Shown: positions 1 to 8,742 of the stretch, piece after piece
How the letters are laid out: every line of letters begins with the position of its first letter
Position numbering within the stretch: position 1 is the stretch's first letter
Source of the DNA: Collimonas antrihumi
GTDB lineage: Bacteria > Pseudomonadota > Gammaproteobacteria > Burkholderiales > Burkholderiaceae_D
Assembly (NCBI RefSeq): GCF_018304965.1
Contig: NZ_JAGQED010000019.1
Location: forward strand, 23,728-87,727
Direction: 5' to 3'
Length of the DNA stretch: 64,000 bases
The notes under the pieces: model-generated
Database searches by the model: none
Seen by the model: only the letters and a program-made list of their open reading frames with translations
What the model was told of the DNA's origin: nothing
Translations under genes and position numbers: made by a program

Positions 1-609
1 GTCCAGTATCACCATGCCGTTCAGATCCTTGACCGCAATCAGGGATTTATTGAAACGTCCTTCGGCGCGGGCGCGTGCAGCTTTCTGTTGCGATTGCAGC
101 GCAAAATTATCGACATCGCTGCGCGAGAAATTTTCCAGCGTCGCGATCAGGTCGGCGCCTATGCCTTGCGGCGCAAAGCTTGTGATCTGGTTGACGCGCG
201 GATCCATGAACCAGGCGCCGCCGTCCGAGCCCATGGCCCAGCGCGACATGCTTTCAACGCCGCCAGCCACCACCAGCTGCTCCTGGCCTGACATGACTTT
301 CATCGCCGCCAGGTTGACAGACTCCAGGCCCGAGGCGCAAAACCGCGATTGCGTCACACCCGGCACCGACTGGTCCCAGCCCGCATACAGCACGGCGGTG
401 CGGGCAATGTCCGCGCCTTGTTCACCGACCGGCGTCACGCAGCCGAGCACCACGTCATCGACCTGCGAGGTATCAAGGCGGTTGCGTTGTTCCAGCGCTT
501 GCAGCAGCTGGGCCAGCAGATTGACCGGCGTAACCTGGTGCAGGCTGCCGTCTTTCTTGCCCTTGCCGCGCGGGGTCCGTACGGAATCGAAAATATAGGC
601 TTCAGTCAT
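1..609 (-). CDS. Acetyl-CoA C-acyltransferase (thiolase), C-terminus cut off by the window edge
   Basis: The first 203 codons of a thiolase are visible, starting at the ATG at 609 and running off the window. The protein opens with MTEAYIFDSVRTPRGK, the usual thiolase N-terminus. The acyl-accepting active-site cysteine is Cys91 in SRFCASGLE, followed by the GGVESMSRW loop. The His and second Cys of the catalytic triad lie outside the window. Such enzymes cleave or condense acyl-CoA in beta-oxidation or polyhydroxyalkanoate/acetoacetyl-CoA metabolism. The start resembles FadA-type acetyl-CoA acetyltransferases of Burkholderiales. It is divergent from a TetR-type regulator, which probably controls it through the palindromes between them. 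Substrate chain length cannot be told from this part. Confidence 0.9.
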   Translation of the reverse strand, partial: MTEAYIFDSVRTPRGKGKKDGSLHQVTPVNLLAQLLQALEQRNRLDTSQVDDVVLGCVTPVGEQGADIARTAVLYAGWDQSVPGVTQSRFCASGLESVNLAAMKVMSGQEQLVVAGGVESMSRWAMGSDGGAWFMDPRVNQITSFAPQGIGADLIATLENFSRSDVDNFALQSQQKAARARAEGRFNKSLIAVKDLNGMVILD

Positions 610-632
610 AGCGTCTCCGGCTTGTATGTTCT

Positions 633-648
633 GGTAATTGAAATTACA
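633..648. promoter_or_regulatory. Palindromic operator candidate near the thiolase start
   Basis: GGTAATTGAAATTACA contains the perfect inverted repeat GTAATT-GA-AATTAC (634-647). It lies 24 bp upstream of the thiolase ATG and matches the palindrome at 758-773 at 13 of 16 positions. Two copies in one divergent intergenic region suggest binding sites for the adjacent TetR-family protein. That assignment is inference. Confidence 0.55.
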
Positions 649-757
649 CTTTGTTAAATATCTGATGCATGCTGATTTCCTACTGTAGTAAAAGCAATGG
701 CCAGCGTCAATTGGTAACTCACTCTAAACCTGCATGCTGAATTGCGTGCAGCAAGGA

Positions 758-773
758 TGTAATATAAATTACA
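758..773. promoter_or_regulatory. Palindromic operator candidate near the TetR start
   Basis: TGTAATATAAATTACA is a perfect 6+6 inverted repeat with a 4-bp spacer, 26 bp upstream of the preferred TetR start codon at 800. It would fit autoregulation by the TetR protein. Its partner is at 633-648. Confidence 0.55.
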
Positions 774-799
774 CATATAACATAAACACAATAAAACCC

Positions 800-1423
800 A
801 TGTCATCGGAAAAACAGAAAATCGTGCTGGACCGCGCGTTGCTCAAACCTCTGATCCGAGAGAAGATCGAGAACGCAGTGTTGGATTTGTTTTCAGAGCG
901 CGAATTCCATAGCGTCAGTTTCGGCGAGATCGCCAGCGCCGCCAGCGTCTCCTTGCAGACAATTTATAAATACTACGGCAGCAAGGAAGCGCTGTTGTTC
1001 GCCTGTCTCGAAACCTGGCTGGGTACGCTGGCTTCGCGCATGCTCGATCACTTGCAAGGCATCGAAAGCTGCCAGGATAAATTGCGCAAGGTGTTCTGGG
1101 TCGTGCTCGATTTTTTCGACCGTAATCCGAAAGTAAGCCAGCTCATCATGAGTTCGCTGCAGATCAGCGCATGGGGACGCGACCGCACCTTCCGGCAACC
1201 GGAAATGATGGAAGTATTGATGAAGACCTTGACCGATGGCCGCGCCCAAGGTGTGTTGACCGATGAGGTGGATGAGAAAATCCTGCTGGATTATTTCATC
1301 GGCATCCTGGAACGGCTGGTGCATATGCATACGATGCGCGGCGAAAGGGAACCGCTTGCGCTGCAGGCGAATGCACTGTTCAAGATGTTGTGGCGGGCGA
1401 TCGCCAGGCCGGAGCAGGTTTAA
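800..1423 (+). CDS. TetR/AcrR-family transcriptional regulator
   Basis: This is a 207-residue one-component repressor. The N-terminal helix-turn-helix is at about residues 39-62 (FGEIASAASVSLQTIYKYYG, then SKEALL), the classic TetR signature. The remainder is the variable ligand-binding and dimerisation domain. The frame is open from an earlier ATG at 734, but the first 22 codons are low complexity and overlap the palindrome at 758-773, so the ATG at 800 (MSSEKQK) is preferred. It diverges from a thiolase gene, which suggests a fatty-acid or acyl-CoA-responsive regulator. The ligand is unknown. Confidence 0.85.
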   Translation: MSSEKQKIVLDRALLKPLIREKIENAVLDLFSEREFHSVSFGEIASAASVSLQTIYKYYGSKEALLFACLETWLGTLASRMLDHLQGIESCQDKLRKVFWVVLDFFDRNPKVSQLIMSSLQISAWGRDRTFRQPEMMEVLMKTLTDGRAQGVLTDEVDEKILLDYFIGILERLVHMHTMRGEREPLALQANALFKMLWRAIARPEQV

Positions 1424-1447
1424 GGGAGCCTCGAAAAATCCCCGTTA

Positions 1448-1530
1448 CGTCATTCTCGCGAACGCGGGAATCTATTTTAAATCAGTAAATTGGATTCACC
1501 GCCTTGGCGCCCGCGTTCGCGGGGATGACG
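1448..1530. repeat. Dispersed REP-like repeat with CGTCATTC inverted ends, copy 1
   Basis: An 83-bp element begins CGTCATTCtCGCG and ends CGCGGGGATGACG, so the ends are inverted repeats containing a nested GC-rich palindrome (CGCGAACGCG). A closely similar 82-bp copy is at 57049-57130, sharing the middle TTGGATTC segment. This is the look of a non-coding interspersed repeat common between genes in beta- and gammaproteobacteria. It lies between the TetR gene and sodB. Confidence 0.75.
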
Positions 1531-1571
1531 GAGTTTTTAAAGGTCATCTTAAGCAAATCCAGTTCGCGGAC

Positions 1572-1610
1572 AAAAAAAATAGCGCCGGCAGTAAAGCTGG
1601 CGCTATTTTT
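1572..1610. terminator. Bidirectional intrinsic terminator after sodB
   Basis: The stem AATAGCGCC/GGCGCTATT is flanked by an A-run on the left and a T-run on the right, so it works on both strands. On the minus strand it ends the sodB transcript, 50 bp past its stop. On the plus strand it can stop read-through from the TetR gene. Confidence 0.85.
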
Positions 1611-1661
1611 ACATGTGACGTCGATAATTTTTTAATTCTTATCGACCGTAACAAATTTGTC

Positions 1662-2246
1662 TTAAGCGAAATTCTTCGACGCAAATTCCCAATTCGCCAA
1701 TGCCCAGAATGCTTCCAGGTATTTTGGACGGGCATTGCGGTAGTCGATGTAGTAAGCATGTTCCCATACGTCGACTGTGATCAAAGGCTTGGCATCGGTG
1801 GTCAGCGGTGTAGCTGCGTTGGAAGTCGATACCAGGCCGAGCGAACCGTCAGCATTCTTTACCAGCCACGCCCAGCCGGAACCGAAAGTGCCGACCGCGG
1901 TCTTGGTCAGTTCTTCCTTGAATTTGTCGAACGAACCCCACTTGGCGTTGATCGCATCTGCCAATGCGCCGGTTGGTGCGCCGCCGCCTTGTGGCGACAG
2001 GCTGTTCCAGTAGAAAGTGTGGTTCCAGACTTGTGCTGCATTGTTGAAAATGCCGCCGGCAGATTTTTTGACGATCTCTTCCAGTGATGCGTTTTCGAAT
2101 TCTGTGCCAGGAACCAGATTGTTCAGGTTGGTCACATAGGTCTGGTGATGTTTGCCGTAGTGAAATTCCAGGGTTTCCTTGGAGATGTGCGGAGCCAATG
2201 CGTCCAGAGCGTACGGCAGGGGCGGGAGTGTATGTGTGTGTGCCAT
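1662..2246 (-). CDS. sodB: Iron superoxide dismutase
   Basis: A 194-residue Fe-type superoxide dismutase that converts superoxide to peroxide and oxygen in the cytoplasm. The metal ligands are visible: His29 in EFHYGKHH, His76 in VWNHTFYW, and Asp159 and His163 in [11 protein letters not shown]. Gln72 in AAQVWNH is the glutamine typical of the iron, not manganese, subclass. Length matches the family. It stands alone on the minus strand between a REP-like repeat and xseA, with its own terminator at 1572-1610. Confidence 0.97.
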   Translation of the reverse strand: MAHTHTLPPLPYALDALAPHISKETLEFHYGKHHQTYVTNLNNLVPGTEFENASLEEIVKKSAGGIFNNAAQVWNHTFYWNSLSPQGGGAPTGALADAINAKWGSFDKFKEELTKTAVGTFGSGWAWLVKNADGSLGLVSTSNAATPLTTDAKPLITVDVWEHAYYIDYRNARPKYLEAFWALANWEFASKNFA

Positions 2247-2415
2247 ATTGTGTCCTATAGTTTTATTGGGATTACAAAGAAGCTGTTGCCACTACATCTA
2301 GTGAAAATGAACAGTTTCCAGGGAACGGCTATTGTAAAGCGCTTATCTGATCCATGCAGCATGCTTGCGAATTCTTCTTGCCCTTACTTATTTATATGAT
2401 TATTACTAATCAGTC

Positions 2416-3777
2416 TTAATCCAGCGTGGCCTGCACGCTGTCGATGCCGACCTTGGCGCTGCCTTCAGCCAATTGTACCGTCACCACATGGCGCGGCTGC
2501 AACGCCTGCGGCGTACGGATCACATGACCCTTGGCATCCGAGATGATGGCGTAGCCACGCTCCAGCGTGCGTTGCGGATTAAGTAGTTCCAACTGCGCAT
2601 TCAGTGCCGCCAGCGCCTGGCGGCCATGCCGGCTTTGTGCCGCCATCGCGCCGCCAAGGCGACGGCTTTGTTCCAGCAATGCGTTACGTGGCGCCACGGT
2701 GCTGGGGACCTGGGACGCAAGGCGCGTGCGCAGATTGAGCAGCGCGTAACGCGACTGGGTTAGCGGGATGCGCGTGGCGTGCAGCAGCCTGGCTTGCAGG
2801 CTTTGCAGCTTGAGTCGCTCATGGGCGATGGTGGTTGCCGGGCTGGTCAAGCGACGGCTCAGCCAGTCCAGGGTTTGGCTGGCTTCGCCGAGCTGGCGCC
2901 GCAAGGCGCGCGTCAGGTCATCGGCATGCGTCTCCAGCGTTGCCAGCCAGTCGCCACGCGGCACGGTTGCCAGTTCGGCGGCGGCAGTGGGGGTGGCGGC
3001 GCGCAAGTCGGCGGCAAAATCGGCAATCGTGAAATCGGTTTCGTGGCCGACGCCGGAAATCACTGGCATTGGCGCCGCAACGATGGCGCGCGCTACCGCT
3101 TCGTCGTTGAACGACCACAGGTCTTCGATACTGCCGCCGCCGCGGCACACCAGCAACAGTTCGCATTCGGCGCGCGCGGCGGCGGTATTGATGGCGCGCG
3201 CGATCTTTTCTGCTGCGCCGTCGCCTTGCACCGGCGTTGGATACAGGATTACACGTACGTGCGGCGCGCGGCGCGCCAGTGCGCTCAAGATGTCGCGCAG
3301 CGCCGCCGCCTGCAGGCTGGTGACGATGCCGATACAGCGCGCGAATTGCGGCAGCGGCCGTTTGCGGGCCGGATCGAATAAGCCTTCCGCATTCAGTTTT
3401 TCTTTCAGGCGCAGGAACGCTTCATACAGATTGCCGACCCCGGCGCGCCGGATCGCTTCGACGTTGAGCTGGTAGTCGCCACGCGCTGCATACAGCGTTA
3501 CCAGCGCCCGCACTTCAACCTTGTCGCCGTCGCGCGGGGTGAAGCCGGCATGCTGGGCACGGCCCTTGAACATCACGCCACGCACTTGCGCCGCGTCGTC
3601 CTTCAGCGTGAAGTACCAGTGGCCAGAGGCGTAGCTTTTGAAATTCGATATCTCGCCCGAGACCCAGGCCAGCGGAAAGCTGCGTTCCAGCATGCGCGCA
3701 ACGGCTTGATTCAAGGCGGAGACAGTCAGTACTGGCGGTCCGCTGGAATGGTTGTCGGTGGTGCTGGAAAAATTCAT
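2416..3777 (-). CDS. xseA: Exodeoxyribonuclease VII large subunit
   Basis: A 453-residue protein with the XseA layout. The N-terminal OB-fold (about residues 18-115) contains [28 protein letters not shown]. The catalytic domain contains [33 protein letters not shown] and [32 protein letters not shown] coiled-coil-rich C-terminus follows. With XseB it degrades single-stranded DNA to oligonucleotides. The small-subunit gene is not adjacent. The sodB-xseA-exbB neighbourhood is typical of Burkholderiales. Three 14-bp direct repeats lie just upstream of the start. Confidence 0.96.
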   Translation of the reverse strand: MNFSSTTDNHSSGPPVLTVSALNQAVARMLERSFPLAWVSGEISNFKSYASGHWYFTLKDDAAQVRGVMFKGRAQHAGFTPRDGDKVEVRALVTLYAARGDYQLNVEAIRRAGVGNLYEAFLRLKEKLNAEGLFDPARKRPLPQFARCIGIVTSLQAAALRDILSALARRAPHVRVILYPTPVQGDGAAEKIARAINTAAARAECELLLVCRGGGSIEDLWSFNDEAVARAIVAAPMPVISGVGHETDFTIADFAADLRAATPTAAAELATVPRGDWLATLETHADDLTRALRRQLGEASQTLDWLSRRLTSPATTIAHERLKLQSLQARLLHATRIPLTQSRYALLNLRTRLASQVPSTVAPRNALLEQSRRLGGAMAAQSRHGRQALAALNAQLELLNPQRTLERGYAIISDAKGHVIRTPQALQPRHVVTVQLAEGSAKVGIDSVQATLD

Positions 3778-3804
3778 ACGGGCTTTCAGGGAGTCTTTAT
3801 TTGC

Positions 3805-3846
3805 GTGTGCTTATATACGTGTGCTTATTTACGTGTGCTCATTCGC
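3805..3846. repeat. Three tandem 14-bp repeats upstream of xseA
   Basis: Units GTGTGCTTATATAC, GTGTGCTTATTTAC and GTGTGCTCATTCGC lie head to tail, 28 bp upstream of the xseA start codon, within its probable 5' untranslated region. They belong to a wider pattern of short direct repeats at gene borders in this window. Confidence 0.8.
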
Positions 3847-3911
3847 AGGTGATTCGGCGGAGCCTTGACATTGTAAAGCACGGTCGCTGAACATCAATGG
3901 AAAAGCGAAAC

Positions 3912-4415
3912 AAATCAAGGGCTTGCCCGGATTGCAGTGTGCTTGCGCACAAGCTTATCCACATAATCTGTGGGTAACTCTGGTGTTGCGCGGGTTTGTG
4001 GATATCCGCAGGCCGGGTCATGATAAAACGACCATGAAAGATGAGAAAAATCGCCGTCACTATCCGCAATATGCGGTTTCAGGCGCATTTGAAGCGATTC
4101 GCAACAGTAGCGAAAAGGTGTTTCCAATCAAGGACTTCGTGTGATTCAAGTGTGCTTGTACACAAAGTTATCCCCAAAATCTGTGGAGAACTTTTGCCTC
4201 GTGTCGTCGGCAACGCCTGCACGTTTTTGATGCAGCACGAAAAAATCCTTTGAAATCATGGACTTCACGACTGAGTTAAGTACTTGTCCACAATCTTGTT
4301 CACATAATATGTGTGGAACTCGGTGTCTCATTGGTACGCAGTGAAATCAATCGTAAAAAATTTCCATGCCGCAATGCTACTCACGCTTGCTCACAAGCCT
4401 TCAACAAGTTACATT
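3912..4415. repeat. Array of diverged repeats carrying paired DnaA-box-like sites
   Basis: The 718-bp gap between xseA and exbB holds no convincing gene. It holds three clear and one decayed copy of a repeat, starting near 3912, 4125, 4252 and 4342. Each begins with a close match to AATCAAGG and continues to a TTG-rich segment and two facing 9-mers 5 bp apart. Copy A is TTATCCACA (3955-3963) facing TGTGGGTAA (3969-3977). Copy B is TTATCCCCA (4168-4176) facing TGTGGAGAA (4182-4190). Copy C is TTGTTCACA (4296-4304) facing TGTGTGGAA (4310-4318), with TTGTCCACA at 4284-4292. Another inverted box is TGTGGATAT (3997-4005). The reference is the DnaA box TTATCCACA. Function is unknown; DnaA titration, replication control or regulation of exbB are possible. 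Confidence 0.65.
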
Positions 4416-4495
4416 CTGCATCCATGCTGATGAACCCCTCATCTGCATTTGTCGAATTTGTCGATATTGAATGCGATTTCACCAAGGAGTTTCTT

Positions 4496-5101
4496 TTGTT
4501 TGCCATTATTCAAGCTGCGGGCTGGCCGATCTGGTTTTTGTTAATTGCCTCCGTCATTGCCACCGCATTGATTATCGAACGTCTGGTTTACCTGCGCCGG
4601 CCGCGCATTTTGCCGCCGCAGTTATTGCAAGAAGTGATACGGGTTTATCACAACGGCAAGATCAATACTGAAGTGCTGACCAACCTGGAAACCAATTCGC
4701 CGTTGGGACGCGTACTGGCTGCCGGCCTGCGCAATGTCGATGCGCCGCGCGACCTGATGAAAGAGTCGATCGAAGAAGCCGGCCAGGCCACCGCACATGA
4801 ACTGGAACGTTTCCTGACCACGCTCGGCACCATTGCGTCGCTGGCGCCGTTGATGGGTTTGTTCGGCACCGTGGTCGGCATGATCGAAATTTTTGGCGCA
4901 ACCAATGGCGCCGGCGCCGATCCTGCACAACTGGGCCATGGCATTTCGGTCTCCCTGTACAACACCGGTTTCGGCCTGGCGATTGCCATGCCTGCATTGA
5001 TTTTCTATCGCCATTTCCGGGCGCTGGTGGATAGCTTCGTCGTGGATATGGAGCAGCAGGCGGTGAAATTTGTCGATACTGTTCACGGCGCGCGTAAATA
5101 A
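4496..5101 (+). CDS. exbB: MotA/TolQ/ExbB-family proton channel protein
   Basis: A 201-residue inner-membrane protein that, with ExbD, uses the proton gradient to energise outer-membrane transport or envelope maintenance. I chose the TTG at 4496: an AAGGAG ribosome-binding site at 4484-4489 sits 6 bp upstream, and the protein then begins MFAIIQAAGWPIW as in its relatives. An open frame from 4313 would run through the repeat array. Three membrane segments are visible: near residues 8-28, around SLAPLMGLFGTVVGMIEIFG, and around GLAIAMPALIFYRHF. The stop codon overlaps the exbD start (TAATG), so translation is coupled. TolQ is the alternative name for such proteins. Confidence 0.9.
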   Translation: MFAIIQAAGWPIWFLLIASVIATALIIERLVYLRRPRILPPQLLQEVIRVYHNGKINTEVLTNLETNSPLGRVLAAGLRNVDAPRDLMKESIEEAGQATAHELERFLTTLGTIASLAPLMGLFGTVVGMIEIFGATNGAGADPAQLGHGISVSLYNTGFGLAIAMPALIFYRHFRALVDSFVVDMEQQAVKFVDTVHGARK

Positions 5102-5553
5102 TGAATTTTCGTAAAGGCAAGGGTCGCGAAGACCCCGAAATCAACCTGATTCCGTTTATCGATGTGCTGCTGGTGATCGTGATTTTCCTGATGGTCACCA
5201 CCAGCTACAGTAAGTTTACTGCGCTGCAAATTACCTTGCCGACTGCCGATGCCGACAAGGCCATGGTGCGGCCGCTGGAAATCAACGTGGCGGTCAATCC
5301 GCAGGGCCAGTACGCAGTCAACAACGTGCAGGTGTCGTCGAAAGATGCAGCGTCATTGGCGCTCGACCTGAAGAATGCTGCGCAGGCTGGCAGCGAGTCT
5401 GGCCAGCAGAAGGGAAACCCGAGCGACCCGGTAGTGATCATCAACGCCGACGCCATGGCGACCCACCAGACCGTGATCAATGTGCTGGAAGCCGCGCGCC
5501 TGGCCGGTTTCGACAAGATCACGTTTGCTGCGCAGACTAGTGGCCACAAATAA
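5101..5553 (+). CDS. exbD: ExbD/TolR-family biopolymer transport protein
   Basis: A 150-residue partner of the preceding ExbB. One membrane helix (about residues 14-37) contains the essential proton-carrying aspartate, Asp21 in PFIDVLLVIVIFLMV. The rest is a periplasmic domain. The start codon shares one base with the exbB stop codon. It is the second gene of a five-gene run (exbB-exbD-lpxK-ycaR-kdsB) with overlaps or very short gaps. Confidence 0.93.
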   Translation: MNFRKGKGREDPEINLIPFIDVLLVIVIFLMVTTSYSKFTALQITLPTADADKAMVRPLEINVAVNPQGQYAVNNVQVSSKDAASLALDLKNAAQAGSESGQQKGNPSDPVVIINADAMATHQTVINVLEAARLAGFDKITFAAQTSGHK

Positions 5554-6604
5554 ATCTTCGCTTGAATCGACGCTGAGCGCCGCCTGGCAGCGGCGCGGTT
5601 TGCTGGCCTGCCTGTTATGGCCGTTGTCGCTCTTGTTCGGACTGGTGGCGGCGCTGCGGCGTCGCCTGTATGCCGCCGGCTGGCAAGCCAGCATACGCTT
5701 ACCGGTGCCGGTGATCGTGGTCGGCAATATTTTTGTCGGCGGCACCGGCAAGACGCCGTTGACGATCTGGCTGGTGCAAGCGTTGCGGGAAGCTGGCTAT
5801 GTGCCCGGCGTGATCTCGCGCGGTTATGCTGCGCAGTCCGGCGCCGGACAGCCCGCTCTGCGCCATGTGAGCGCAACATCGCTGGCCGCCGAAGTGGGCG
5901 ACGAACCTTTGCTGATTGCCGGCCGCGCGCAATGTCCTGTAGTGGTGGGCCGCGACCGGGTAGCCGCCGCCGAGGCATTGTTGCAAGCGCACCCCGAGGT
6001 CAACCTGATTCTGTCAGACGACGGTTTGCAACATTATCGTCTGCAACGCGATATCGAAATCGTGCTGTTCGATGCGCGCGGTGTCGGCAACGGCTGGCTG
6101 CTGCCGGCCGGACCCTTGCGTGAACCACCATCGCGCCGGCGTGATTTTACCGTGGTGAATGCGGCAACCATTCCAGCTTCGATGCCGGCTTCGACTGTCC
6201 GCATGCAACTGGTTGGCGAGCAAGCGGTGCAGCTTGGCGATGCGAGCCGGGTGAGGGCGCTGGCCAGCCTGCAGGATCCGGCACTGCGGATTACCGCCGC
6301 TGCCGGCATCGGCAATCCGCAACGGTTTTTTTCGATGCTGACGGCGGCTGGGTTGGTCTTTGAAGCGCTGGCGTTGCCCGATCATCATGATTTTTCCGAC
6401 AACCCGTTTGCGGCGCTGCAGGCAGAGCTCATCCTGATTACGGAAAAGGATGCAGTAAAATGTCGGCAAATAGAAACGATCAGGAACGATCCGAGGATCT
6501 GGGTCGTCCCGGTAACGGCGCAGATCGACGCCGCGCTGGCTCATCAAATACATCATCAAATACATCGAATTCAGGAGAAACTCCGTGGACACCCAACTGC
6601 TTGA
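5540..6604 (+). CDS. lpxK: Tetraacyldisaccharide 4'-kinase
   Basis: LpxK phosphorylates the lipid A disaccharide precursor at the 4' position, on the cytoplasmic face of the inner membrane. The P-loop is at about residues 67-73 ([10 protein letters not shown]), preceded by a hydrophobic N-terminal helix ([19 protein letters not shown]). The conserved SRGY and LSDDGLQHY motifs are present. The GTG at 5540 is the only reasonable start near the family N-terminus; it overlaps exbD by 14 bp. The 354-residue length is normal. The C-terminus carries a short repeat ([11 protein letters not shown]) from a duplicated CATCAAATACAT. The gene overlaps ycaR by 20 bp. Confidence 0.95.
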   Translation: MATNKSSLESTLSAAWQRRGLLACLLWPLSLLFGLVAALRRRLYAAGWQASIRLPVPVIVVGNIFVGGTGKTPLTIWLVQALREAGYVPGVISRGYAAQSGAGQPALRHVSATSLAAEVGDEPLLIAGRAQCPVVVGRDRVAAAEALLQAHPEVNLILSDDGLQHYRLQRDIEIVLFDARGVGNGWLLPAGPLREPPSRRRDFTVVNAATIPASMPASTVRMQLVGEQAVQLGDASRVRALASLQDPALRITAAAGIGNPQRFFSMLTAAGLVFEALALPDHHDFSDNPFAALQAELILITEKDAVKCRQIETIRNDPRIWVVPVTAQIDAALAHQIHHQIHRIQEKLRGHPTA

Positions 6605-6788
6605 CATCCTGGTCTGCCCGATCTGCAAAGGGCCGCTGCATTACGATAAGAAAGCCCAGGAATTGATTTGCAACGCCGACAAGCTGGCCTATCCGATCCG
6701 CGACGGCATCCCTATCATGTGGGCCGATCAGGCGCGTGACCTGACCAGTCCGGCCGGGCCGGACGCAACCGCAACGCCAGCAGCATAG
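6585..6788 (+). CDS. ycaR: Trm112/YcaR family small protein
   Basis: A 67-residue member of the Trm112/UPF0434 family, usually found between lpxK and kdsB. It starts at GTG 6585 with AGGAG at 6573-6577. The zinc-ribbon-like start ([14 protein letters not shown]) retains only one CxxC; the second pair is replaced by [19 protein letters not shown], as in many bacterial members. Its exact function is not known. The C-terminal tail is Ala/Thr/Pro-rich. Confidence 0.9.
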   Translation: MDTQLLDILVCPICKGPLHYDKKAQELICNADKLAYPIRDGIPIMWADQARDLTSPAGPDATATPAA

Positions 6789-6791
6789 GCT

Positions 6792-7568
6792 GTGCATATT
6801 GTGAATCCGACCAAACCTTTCATCGTCATCATTCCGGCGCGGCTGGCGTCAACTCGCCTGCCGAACAAGCCGCTGGCCGATATCGGCGGCAAACCGATGA
6901 TCGTGCGCACCGCCGAGCGCGCTGCGCAATCGGGAGCGGCACAGGTGATCGTAGCCACCGATCATGCGGAAATCCTGGCGGTGTGCGCCAAGCATGGCAT
7001 CGCCGCGCGGCTGACACGCGCCGATCATCCGTCCGGCACCGACCGCATCGCCGAAGTGGCGGCAGCGTTGGGACTGGCCGCCGATGCGGTGGTGGTCAAC
7101 GTGCAAGGCGATGAACCCATGATCGATCCGGCGCTGATCGCAGCTACTGCGGCGCAGATCACCGGCGACGTGCCGATGGCGACCGCGGCGCATGCGATAG
7201 ATTCCGCGGCTGACGCCTTCAATCCGAATGTGGTCAAGGTGGTCTTGAACCAGGCCGGGCGCGCCTTGTATTTTTCACGGGCGACAATTCCCTGGCACAG
7301 GGATGGTTTCGCACAGTCGCGAGAAGATTTGCCGGCCGCCTACTTGCCGTTGCGGCATATCGGCCTGTATGCATACAGCAATGGCTTTTTGCAAACCTAT
7401 CCGACGCTGACGGTGTCGCCGCTGGAGCAGATCGAAGCGCTGGAACAATTGCGGGTGCTTTGGCATGGCTACCCGATTGCGGTGCATATCGCACCGGCGG
7501 CGCCCGCGGTAGGCGTCGATACGCCGGAAGATCTGGAACGGGTGCGGCGTTTTTTTAGTACAGAATAA
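6792..7568 (+). CDS. kdsB: 3-deoxy-manno-octulosonate cytidylyltransferase
   Basis: KdsB activates Kdo as CMP-Kdo for attachment to lipid A. The nucleotide-binding start [24 protein letters not shown] and the central [11 protein letters not shown] motif are clear. Either the GTG at 6792 or the GTG at 6801 ([14 protein letters not shown]) can be the start; both are in frame and neither has a strong Shine-Dalgarno. It is the last gene of the exbB-kdsB run and lies 3 bp after ycaR. Length (255-258 residues) is normal. Confidence 0.96.
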   Translation: MHIVNPTKPFIVIIPARLASTRLPNKPLADIGGKPMIVRTAERAAQSGAAQVIVATDHAEILAVCAKHGIAARLTRADHPSGTDRIAEVAAALGLAADAVVVNVQGDEPMIDPALIAATAAQITGDVPMATAAHAIDSAADAFNPNVVKVVLNQAGRALYFSRATIPWHRDGFAQSREDLPAAYLPLRHIGLYAYSNGFLQTYPTLTVSPLEQIEALEQLRVLWHGYPIAVHIAPAAPAVGVDTPEDLERVRRFFSTE

Positions 7569-7732
7569 TGTGGCGAAGTTGCACGCAAATGCCGGGAAAT
7601 TATCGTTGAACCAACAGAAATAGTGCTTCGGGCTGGCTGTTTGGTAAAATTGTATGGTAAGTTTCATGCAAAGATAGCGTGATATAAATAAAGTTATATG
7701 CAAAATCACATGCAGAATTAATTGCAAAATAA

Positions 7733-8458
<726 letters not shown>

Positions 8459-8465
8459 GAAGCAT

Positions 8466-8495
8466 AAAAAAAAGCGGACCTCGGTCCGCTTTTTC
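8466..8495 (+). terminator. Intrinsic terminator after adk
   Basis: The perfect stem AAAGCGGACC/GGTCCGCTTT (8471-8492) with a 2-base loop is followed by TTTCTTTT. It lies 12 bp beyond the adk stop codon. Confidence 0.9.
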
Positions 8496-8742
8496 TTTTG
8501 ATCATTAAGTTAATTACATAGGTTAATTACTTTAGAATTCATCAAGGGAAACAACTAAACAACAGCGCAGCAAAGCAGCAAACCAGCCCGGGTACTTCTC
8601 CAAAAATAAAAAGGGCAGCGAAAAGAAATGCATTACGCAGTATTGGCCGGCAATCCACCCATTTGGGAGCCATGGATGCAGACCCTAGTGTAGTTGTCTT
8701 ACTTTGTCGTGAAGCCGTACCAAAAAAACTGGAGGAGTAAAC

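Noticed and set aside
3839..4331. Small open frames (60-76 codons) across the DnaA-box-like array
   Set aside because: They have no ribosome-binding sites, contain the repeats, and none resembles a protein. The repeats explain the open frames.
3912..4415. The chromosomal origin oriC
   Set aside because: DnaA-like boxes are present, but dnaA, dnaN, gyrB, parAB and rpmH are absent nearby and no clear AT-rich unwinding element adjoins the boxes.
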